A stretch of 49,638 bases of DNA, taken from NCBI GenBank assembly GCA_028687435.1, contig JAQUAF010000044.1:1-49638 (forward strand). The letters run 5' to 3'. Both the position numbers and the translations under genes were made by a program. Below are positions 43,778 to 49,638 of the stretch, piece by piece. The notes beneath the pieces are model-generated. The model was not told where the DNA came from and did no database searches. It saw only the letters and a program-made list of their open reading frames with translations. Each line of letters starts with the position of its first letter. Positions within the stretch are counted from its first letter, which is position 1. This stretch comes from Verrucomicrobiia bacterium. GTDB lineage: Bacteria > Verrucomicrobiota > Verrucomicrobiia > JABWAM01.

Positions 43778-46369
43778 CTATTTGCATGTCAGCGTGATCC
43801 GGGTTTCTCCCTTTCCAACCTGGAATTTGTGGAATGGCAGGTTGAAGCCGGAAACCTTTTCGGATGCCGCTGGTTTGCCGTCCGCCAGGATTTTGGGTTC
43901 GCCCCAGGCGGCGGGAAAATACGCCATGATTTCCGCGGCGTCCTTGCGGGAATTGATCCTGAGCGTCGAGGTTTTTGCGGTTCCATCCAGCTTTCCCTCG
44001 ACGGCGATATCCAGGGTGTGCGGCAGCAGGATTTGTGAGGGCTTGCCGTTGACCGAGCAGATGGCCGCCGGGATCTGGGTGATCATGACCAGGCTTAACA
44101 GGTTGGGACGAGTCTCGATTTCGATCTCGATCCGCTTTTCAAGGCGCTCGGATTTTTTGATGAGGCGTTTGGTCATGATGGATGTCTTGAGCCAGTCCGG
44201 TTTTAAAACATCGTCCTTTTTGAACTGCCGGGGATCGGTCATGTCGAAAACCCAGAAATAGGTTTCCGCCGAGGGATCAAGCCCCAGGCCGGCGGTGTCG
44301 GCGGAGACTTTTGTTTTGCCGGCGTCCTTTTCGTGGCTGATGACGGGGATGAAAGCCGCGCCGCCCTGCCTCAGGGTGCAGGCCTCGATTTGGGATTGAT
44401 CGTCCTTCCACCAGCAGGGGGAAACATCCGCTTCGACGACTTTGGCGCCGCGCATTTCATAGGCGGCGTTGATGTAGGGCATTTTGGAGAGCAGGCTGTT
44501 CCAAAAACCGCCCATTCCCACGGCATCCGCCTCGCCTGGGTGGGAGGGTTTGAGTCCCAGCCCGATGACGTAGTTGGAATACCACGGATCGTTGTTGCGC
44601 GCGCCTTTCAGCGAGTGATGCCCCCAGAAAATGGGGGCGATCCACCGGCATTCGTCGTGCTGATAGAGCTTGGTTAGAAACATCCGGTCGGCAAGGGCTT
44701 TCCATGACTTGCTTCCCGCAGCCAGTTCGTCGGGTTTTAGCCAGGGATTTTTGCTGCTTCGTTCGATGAATCCGCATTCGGCGCCGATCAGGTCGGGAGC
44801 ATAGGAATTGGCGAAATAGACCTTGTCCTCGCCGCAACTCTTGATGGCTTCCCGGACCGCGGTCCAGAAGTCGATCCAATGATAATTGTGGATGGCGGTC
44901 CGGGTCTTCCAATCCGCGTAATTGCGGGAAAAGGAGAGGTCGTCGGTGTAATAAATTTCGTATTTCAATTCCCTCATGACCCGTTTGATTCTGTCGCTGA
45001 CATATCGCAGGTAGTCGGGATTGGAGATCAGGGGGCGAAAGGTGGCTTTTTCATTCAGATCAACCTTGGGAAGGTCGAACAGTTTTTGAGGGGAACCGTC
45101 TTTTGCGTATGACAGCCATTCCGGATGGTTGAGGAATATTTTGGATTTGGGGCCGATGGAGTAGTGCCAGGTGTAATTGCTGATTTTCAGCCTTGGGCAG
45201 GCCGCCTGAACTCTTTTCAGGGTTGCGATTTCCTGAACGGCGTCCGGATACAGTTCGATTTCTCCGTCGAGATAGTCACCTCGATGTTGCCACATGGGAT
45301 CGGTCCATGGTGTGATGGCGAAGCCAAAGATCGGCTCATCCTTGTCGAAAAGTTTCAAGTAGGACTCGACCGGGACGCCTTCCCCCAAGTCATGGATTTC
45401 CTTCCAACCGGAAACGAACCGCACATCCTTCAACCATGGCGCCACCTGATAATTGTGGGCTTCCCGATAGGCGGGCAGATCCATGTATTCCATGTGGAAC
45501 TGGACATGGCCGCCCTTGAACATCGTATAGTGGGTTTCGGTGGAAAGGGTTTTGCCCGCGTCCAGAAAATCGGAGGCGATGGGGATGATCCACCCTTGGG
45601 GGGTGAGATAACTCCGGCCCATGGCGGTTTTCAGGTCGAACCGGTTGTTGACCAGATATTTATAATGCCCGACTCCGTTGTTTTTTTGAGGATGCACCAT
45701 GCAAATCTGCGCCTGCCCGCGCGAGACGCCAATGGGCCTCCTTGGAGGAGAACCGGCCAGCCTGACTTGAAAGGGATGCCCCGAGTCGCGTTCATTGCGG
45801 GAATGAACATATCCCTCCCTGGCATAGTCGGGGGAGAAGTTAAGGGCGCTGGCGTGGGAAAACAAGCCAAGCAGACCTTCCGCATTTTTGTTGGAGAACC
45901 GGACTTTTTTGATCAGCTTGCGGTCATTTTTATTCAACTCGTAGGTTTTGACGATTTCAATGTTCCAGGCCGGGTTTTTGCATTTGAGGCTGATGATCCG
46001 CGCGTCTCCGGTTCCCCCTGTTTTTTCATCAATGACGCTTTCCACGATGTCGTTTTCCTCGGTGGAAATTTCAGGTTTGTTTCCCCCTCCCCTGTCCACG
46101 CTGTATTCATCCGCAGATCGGACCATGTATTTCTCGCTGGTTTGCAAATTCCAGCCTTCGGCCAGGAGGCCGCGCTCCCTGTCAATGGCAAAACGGACCA
46201 GGCCGTTGTCCAGAATCCAGTTTTTTTCCATGGGTTGGTTTTGGGATGGGGGATTTTTCTCGTTCATGTTTTTTTCGGTTTGGGCGCACAAATCGTTTGC
46301 GGGTGAAAATGGAAGGATTCCAAAAGCCAGAAGGCTTGTTTTGGCGAGCAGTTGCAGTTTGTTTTTCAT
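43778..46369 (-). CDS. Large secreted glycosidase-like protein, paralogue 2
   Basis: About 863 residues from ATG 46369, with signal region LLAKTSLLAFGILPF. It lacks the ~150-residue N-terminal extension of paralogue 1 but shares its core: WILDNGLVRFAIDRERGLLA, RGDYLDGEIELYPD, RLKISNYTWHYSIGPKSK, HPEWLSYAKDGSP and YEIYYTDDLS (D476, D477). Long stretches match, such as SNYVIGLGLKPSHPGEAD and KMPYINAAYEMRGA. The N-terminal beta domain and barrel point to a glycosidase. The family and sugar specificity are unknown. An upstream frame extension to 46561 has no signal character and was rejected. Confidence 0.7.
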   Translation of the reverse strand: MKNKLQLLAKTSLLAFGILPFSPANDLCAQTEKNMNEKNPPSQNQPMEKNWILDNGLVRFAIDRERGLLAEGWNLQTSEKYMVRSADEYSVDRGGGNKPEISTEENDIVESVIDEKTGGTGDARIISLKCKNPAWNIEIVKTYELNKNDRKLIKKVRFSNKNAEGLLGLFSHASALNFSPDYAREGYVHSRNERDSGHPFQVRLAGSPPRRPIGVSRGQAQICMVHPQKNNGVGHYKYLVNNRFDLKTAMGRSYLTPQGWIIPIASDFLDAGKTLSTETHYTMFKGGHVQFHMEYMDLPAYREAHNYQVAPWLKDVRFVSGWKEIHDLGEGVPVESYLKLFDKDEPIFGFAITPWTDPMWQHRGDYLDGEIELYPDAVQEIATLKRVQAACPRLKISNYTWHYSIGPKSKIFLNHPEWLSYAKDGSPQKLFDLPKVDLNEKATFRPLISNPDYLRYVSDRIKRVMRELKYEIYYTDDLSFSRNYADWKTRTAIHNYHWIDFWTAVREAIKSCGEDKVYFANSYAPDLIGAECGFIERSSKNPWLKPDELAAGSKSWKALADRMFLTKLYQHDECRWIAPIFWGHHSLKGARNNDPWYSNYVIGLGLKPSHPGEADAVGMGGFWNSLLSKMPYINAAYEMRGAKVVEADVSPCWWKDDQSQIEACTLRQGGAAFIPVISHEKDAGKTKVSADTAGLGLDPSAETYFWVFDMTDPRQFKKDDVLKPDWLKTSIMTKRLIKKSERLEKRIEIEIETRPNLLSLVMITQIPAAICSVNGKPSQILLPHTLDIAVEGKLDGTAKTSTLRINSRKDAAEIMAYFPAAWGEPKILADGKPAASEKVSGFNLPFHKFQVGKGETRITLTCK

Positions 46370-46424
46370 GTTTTTTTTTGATGTTTGGAAAATCCAGGAT
46401 GGCATGATAACGGAATGGTGAGCG

Positions 46425-46460
46425 GATTTTTTGACAGAATTAACAAAATTGACGGAATTT
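46425..46460. repeat. Dispersed repeat B, degenerate copy
   Basis: Carries ttttttgacagaattaacaa followed by a second degenerate half, close to the B core at 40325-40351. It lies in the leader region between the pseudopilin gene and glycosidase-like paralogue 2. Confidence 0.55.
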
Positions 46461-46586
46461 TTTTGGGCAATTTTGATCTGACAATCATGCAAGTTATCCT
46501 CTTTGGTGAATTTAATTTTGGTGTGATCCATGGGGATGGCGGCACTTAACAGCCTAAACAACCTAACAGTCCAATGGTCGGCCCCC

Positions 46587-47273
46587 CTAGTACGTCACCG
46601 TGGCGCTGACATCCTTGTTCATTCCCCCCGCGAATCCGATGGCCTTCAATCGGGCGGTGTCGCAACATTCCGCGTGTCCGTCGGCGAATGCGACGCTGGC
46701 GGTTCCATTGTGGCGCGGATGAATTCCATGGGAGGAGAGGGATGGGGTGGTTGCGAGGATGTGGCTTTGTTTGCTGGCTACGGTTGCGGGGGAATAAAGT
46801 GGGCCGTAAGTGCTGTCGGCAAAAAGATGGTAATTTGCCGGGTCGGGCAGATTGTAAAGGTGCAGGACGACCGGAGCGCTCAACCAATCGCCGACAATGT
46901 ATTCGGTGGGTGTCCGGAAATCCCGCAGGCCGTAGGTTGAGGCTGACAAGCTGGCTGCGCTGTTGATGGGCCATGAAGGACAGGCGAAGACGGCGCTGTT
47001 TTTTATATAACCCTTTTTGTAAAGGCGCGAGGCCCAGTATTGTTCCGCGGGAGTGGTGACATCGAACATTGAAAACACCCCATTGTTGTCCTGGGCATAT
47101 ATCGAACAGGCCAGCACGATTTGTTTGAGATTGTTCAAGCATTTGATCTGTTTGGCTTTTTCGCGGGTGGCGGAGAGGGCCGGTGTGAACATGGCGGCCA
47201 ATAGGCTCACGATGGCCACGGTGACTAGTAATTCCACGAGCGTAAAGGCTTTGGATTTTGAATGGATGCGCAT
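46587..47273 (-). CDS. Type II secretion-like pseudopilin, H-X9-DG type, copy 1
   Basis: About 228 residues from ATG 47273. The N-terminus is a classic class III prepilin signal: basic leader (MRIHSKSKA), then FTLVELLVTVAIVSLLAAMF. Conserved NLKQIVLACSIYAQDNNG follows. Near the end is the prepilin processing-associated motif H-X9-DG (HNGTASVAFADGHAE). Expanded sets of such proteins are typical of Lentisphaerota, Planctomycetota and Verrucomicrobiota. They probably assemble on or near the envelope. Its ATG is 10 bases after the PHP hydrolase stop, so the two are one transcript. Confidence 0.9.
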   Translation of the reverse strand: MRIHSKSKAFTLVELLVTVAIVSLLAAMFTPALSATREKAKQIKCLNNLKQIVLACSIYAQDNNGVFSMFDVTTPAEQYWASRLYKKGYIKNSAVFACPSWPINSAASLSASTYGLRDFRTPTEYIVGDWLSAPVVLHLYNLPDPANYHLFADSTYGPLYSPATVASKQSHILATTPSLSSHGIHPRHNGTASVAFADGHAECCDTARLKAIGFAGGMNKDVSATVTY

Positions 47274-47283
47274 ATTGGATTGA

Positions 47284-48534
47284 TTATTTATTGAAGCCTG
47301 TTGGTTTGTCGCAAAGCATGATGGGTTGCATCCAGGCCTTTTGTGGATATTTGACGTCTTCGTTGGGGTGGCAAATGGTGTCGTTCCAAAGTTCGACACG
47401 GATCCATTTTTCGTCTCCGGCCAGCCGGTACGTCAATTCGGCGCCGTCTGTTTGCGCGCGGATACGGCCTCCGCCGCCCACGACCTTGATATGTGTGGCG
47501 TTCGGACTGTGGACGGTGAGGCTTTCCGCGGTGATTTCGACACGGTCAATCTCAACGCCGCAAGAGGCGTAAAACGCCCCGGCGCGAAGAGATTCCATCA
47601 CCGATTCTTTGGTCAATTCCCTGCACCAGATCACGTTCCACGCGCTGCCTGCACCCGAGAAATATTGGGTGCCACCTTCCGCAAATTGAGCGTCAAAACC
47701 ATGGGTGTCATCATTGGCAAAACCCAGATAAAGTTTGCCGGTGTCGAGACATACGTTCCAGAGCGGTTCGGCAAATCCGAGACTTCCGTCCGGATTGTTG
47801 CCCTTGCGATTGTCGCGGGCCAGACAGCCGTTCATGACTTCGAGACCGTCGAGTTGGGACATGTAAAATTTTGGGTCGGTGAAAACCCGGTCTGGCCGGG
47901 GATTCAGATAGCCGGAGTGGTTGAGAAAGAGAAGGCCGCGATTGGAATGGCACCAGTTGATGAAGGCGGAACCTTGGAGGGGAATTTTTCCGGTGGGAGG
48001 CTCGATGGCGTTGGTGTGTGGGCGGCCGATGCTTATTTCCACGCCGTTTAAAACGACAAATTCGCCGGGACGGTTGAGCTTCCAGTTTTCAGAAACCCAG
48101 GACGGGGCGGGTTTGTCGTAGTCGCGCACATAGGCCTCGATGCAGGATTTGGGTGTCCGCTTTTCGTGCAATACGCCATCGCCGTCCCAATCGTGAACGG
48201 TTTTGTCGTTTTGCAGGCGGGGAAAGGACACCCCGCCATCCTGGTCGCCGTAGGCGTCGTGGTCGGTCATGGCAAGAATGCGGTAGCCGTGGTCTTCATA
48301 CCAACGCGCCATATCCTCGCTTTTTTTATTTCCGTCGGAATGAGTGGTATGGCAATGCAAGTTGGCTTTGTATTGGGGAAGGGAAATGAAGTTGGCGTAT
48401 GTGCAGGCCGCGCGGAGGCCGCCTTTTTCAATCAAGGCCTGCCGGGGGGATGTCTCGTCCGCTTTTGTTGTCCAGGGGAAGGATGCAAATGACGCGAGGC
48501 AGAAAAACAAAATATGGAAAATGTTTTTGATCAT
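47284..48534 (-). CDS. Secreted PHP-domain (CehA/McbA-like) metallohydrolase
   Basis: About 416 residues from ATG 48534, with a signal peptide (FHILFFCLASFASFPW). The PHP active site is clear: NLHCHTTHSDG (H60, H62, D67), TDHDAYG (D91, H92, D93), VEIS, LFLNHSGY and FANDDTHG. This is the CehA/McbA family, which includes esterases such as carbaryl hydrolase. Some members occur with glycan enzymes. The export signal suggests it acts outside the cytoplasm. It lies between two pseudopilin genes with gaps of 16 and 10 bases, a tight three-gene operon. Confidence 0.87.
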   Translation of the reverse strand: MIKNIFHILFFCLASFASFPWTTKADETSPRQALIEKGGLRAACTYANFISLPQYKANLHCHTTHSDGNKKSEDMARWYEDHGYRILAMTDHDAYGDQDGGVSFPRLQNDKTVHDWDGDGVLHEKRTPKSCIEAYVRDYDKPAPSWVSENWKLNRPGEFVVLNGVEISIGRPHTNAIEPPTGKIPLQGSAFINWCHSNRGLLFLNHSGYLNPRPDRVFTDPKFYMSQLDGLEVMNGCLARDNRKGNNPDGSLGFAEPLWNVCLDTGKLYLGFANDDTHGFDAQFAEGGTQYFSGAGSAWNVIWCRELTKESVMESLRAGAFYASCGVEIDRVEITAESLTVHSPNATHIKVVGGGGRIRAQTDGAELTYRLAGDEKWIRVELWNDTICHPNEDVKYPQKAWMQPIMLCDKPTGFNK

Positions 48535-48550
48535 ATTGTTCCGCAAAAAT

Positions 48551-49243
48551 TTAATAAGTTACCAATGTGAGATTTTTGTCGAATCCTCCCGTGAAACCGA
48601 CGGCTTTCAGCCGGACGGCATCGCATGCCTCCACATGTCCGTCGAGGAAGAGCACGTTGGCGACGCCGTTGTGCCGCATGTGGACGCCGCCTTCGGCATT
48701 GGTGGGTACGGTCAGCGTTACATGTCGTTGTTTTCCGGCGGCAACATGGGCTGGACCGTATACGCTGTCTGTGAAAAGATAAAAATCGGCCGGATTGGGC
48801 GGATCGTAGAAACGCAGATAGGATGAGCCGCTGGCGAAATTTGCGCCGTCATAAAAGATATAAGGGTCGGTTGTCCGGTAGTTTCGTATGCCATAGGTGT
48901 AAGTTTGGCTGAATGTGCCGCCAACGGGACAGGACGGGCAAAAGCAAACGGATGTGTTGCTGATATAACCCTTTTGTTTGAACAGGGTGGGGAGATAGGT
49001 TTCCGCCGGAGCATTCAATAAATGAATAAAAAGGATGCCATTGTTTTCCTGGGCGTACATGGAGCAGGCAAGCCCAACCTGTTTGAGATTGTTCACGCAC
49101 TTGATCTGACGGCTTTTCTCGCGAACTGCGCTCAGGGCCGGCATGAGCAGGGACGCCAACAGCCCCAAAATGGCCACGGTGACCAACAATTCCACAAGCG
49201 TAAACGCCCGGCGTCTTATTTTGTCAATGGATTTTATTTTCAT
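48551..49243 (-). CDS. Type II secretion-like pseudopilin, H-X9-DG type, copy 2
   Basis: A 230-residue prepilin-like protein. A basic leader (MKIKSIDKIRRRA) precedes the helix FTLVELLVTVAILGLLASLL. NLKQVGLACSMYAQENNG and the final H-X9-DG motif (HNGVANVLFLDGHVE) match copy 1, so the two are paralogues flanking the PHP gene. Cysteines at VCFCPSCPVGG are extra relative to copy 1. It is the first gene of the eight-gene - strand block. Upstream 49244-49514 carries repeat A and no gene. Confidence 0.9.
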   Translation of the reverse strand: MKIKSIDKIRRRAFTLVELLVTVAILGLLASLLMPALSAVREKSRQIKCVNNLKQVGLACSMYAQENNGILFIHLLNAPAETYLPTLFKQKGYISNTSVCFCPSCPVGGTFSQTYTYGIRNYRTTDPYIFYDGANFASGSSYLRFYDPPNPADFYLFTDSVYGPAHVAAGKQRHVTLTVPTNAEGGVHMRHNGVANVLFLDGHVEACDAVRLKAVGFTGGFDKNLTLVTY

Positions 49244-49376
49244 GGTGTTGAGTTTTTTGGAGAGTTTTCCAAAGCCTCTTTTAGTAATCTATCACCATAC
49301 GGGGCATTGACAATTTTGTTGAGGGTTAAATTTCCTTGGGGCATTCGGTTTTTTTCTTTCAACGTTGAGGGATTTT

Positions 49377-49511
49377 AAAGTTTTCGGATGAAAACGAAGT
49401 GGTGACAGTCTCTGGATTCCCGCATTCGCAGGAATGACGAAAAGGGGGCATGTCCATTTCATCATCGTCATTCCCGCGAATGCGGGAATCCAGTTGACTT
49501 TGCGTCGAGCA
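49377..49511. repeat. Dispersed palindromic repeat A, full copy 2
   Basis: Matches 20165-20299 over the whole unit: an aagttttcggatg start, two opposed hairpin arms and a gcgtcgagcat end. The terminal repeat of the right IS begins three bases later, so the IS appears to have inserted at or in this repeat. Confidence 0.8.
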
Positions 49512-49514
49512 TTC

Positions 49515-49535
49515 ATTAGAGTTTATTTGGAATAG
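49515..49535. repeat. IS terminal inverted repeat, right copy
   Basis: Exact reverse complement of 106-126. It begins the 3' end of an IS whose transposase C-terminus is read on the - strand at 49569-49638. Confidence 0.8.
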
Positions 49536-49568
49536 GAATTTGAGCATGAAGTTTCACTTTTCACTTAC

Positions 49569-49638
49569 TCAGGCATGAGCATGTCTGGCATCCATTCTAA
49601 AGTTATGCAACCCGCAGGCGACCTCCATGACCAGATCG
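49569..49638 (-). CDS. IS transposase, C-terminal fragment cut by the right edge
   Basis: The - strand frame entering from the right edge reads DLVMEVACGLHNFRMDARHA, then HA and a TGA stop at 49571-49569. The pattern matches the end of IS5-type DDE transposases (V-M-x-x-A-C-(A/G)-L-H-N-(L/F)-R). It sits 33 bp inside the terminal repeat at 49515-49535. It is probably the same element as the N-terminal fragment at 1-82. Confidence 0.6.
   Translation of the reverse strand, partial: DLVMEVACGLHNFRMDARHAHA

Noticed and set aside
45125..46306. 393-codon + strand frame opposite glycosidase-like paralogue 2
   Set aside because: It mirrors the conserved codons of the - strand protein and has no signal peptide or motif of its own.
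46370..46561. 64-codon N-terminal extension of glycosidase-like paralogue 2
   Set aside because: It reads through repeat B and lacks signal character, while ATG 46369 opens a signal peptide.

Overview
This window looks like one contig from a member of the PVC group, most likely Verrucomicrobiota/Lentisphaerota. The main evidence is two prepilin-like proteins with an H-X9-DG motif and a FTLVELLVTVAI-type N-terminus, set among secreted glycan enzymes. URO-D-like, ceramidase-like, Gfo/Idh/MocA, DUF3300/DUF2950 and LacI/GntR/AraC genes fit the same group. The assignment is inferred from gene content; no rRNA or tRNA gene was seen. Both edges lie in copies of one insertion sequence (IS): a transposase N-terminus runs off the left edge and a matching type of C-terminus lies at the right edge, and an identical 21-bp terminal repeat bounds each.

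Layout. 1-4.9 kb is a mobile-element zone: an IS end, an intact DDE transposase, a URO-D-like gene with a divergent AraC regulator, and fused remnants of a Tn3-type and another DDE transposase. 4.9-19 kb holds mixed cell-envelope and housekeeping genes: two CNNM/CorC-type membrane proteins, a serpin lipoprotein, a YggU protein, a PLP decarboxylase with a signal peptide, a DUF3300-DUF2950 pair, a double-VWA membrane protein and a soluble PAS histidine kinase. 19-29 kb holds an aldo/keto reductase, two overlapping Cys-rich genes, an HpcH/HpaI aldolase divergent from a GntR-LacI hybrid regulator, a 274-bp MITE, a secreted papain-like protease, aldose epimerase, PlsY and the NAD(P)HX repair enzyme.

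29.1-35.8 kb is a + strand operon: LacI regulator, exported ceramidase-like hydrolase, DegT aminotransferase, amidohydrolase, Gfo/Idh/MocA oxidoreductase and M55 D-aminopeptidase. A 207-bp MITE with a 9-bp target duplication has split it. Removing the MITE would leave the amidohydrolase stop and the oxidoreductase start three bases apart.

35.8-49.2 kb is a block of eight genes all on the - strand. In transcription order: pseudopilin, PHP hydrolase, pseudopilin, two paralogous large secreted proteins with a glycosidase-like core, a secreted CBM9-like protein, and two tandem Cache-domain sensor kinases. Its make-up suggests a surface glycan sensing and degradation locus, and it is the best candidate here for an undescribed system. 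Intergenic spaces are mosaics of several dispersed palindromic repeat families.
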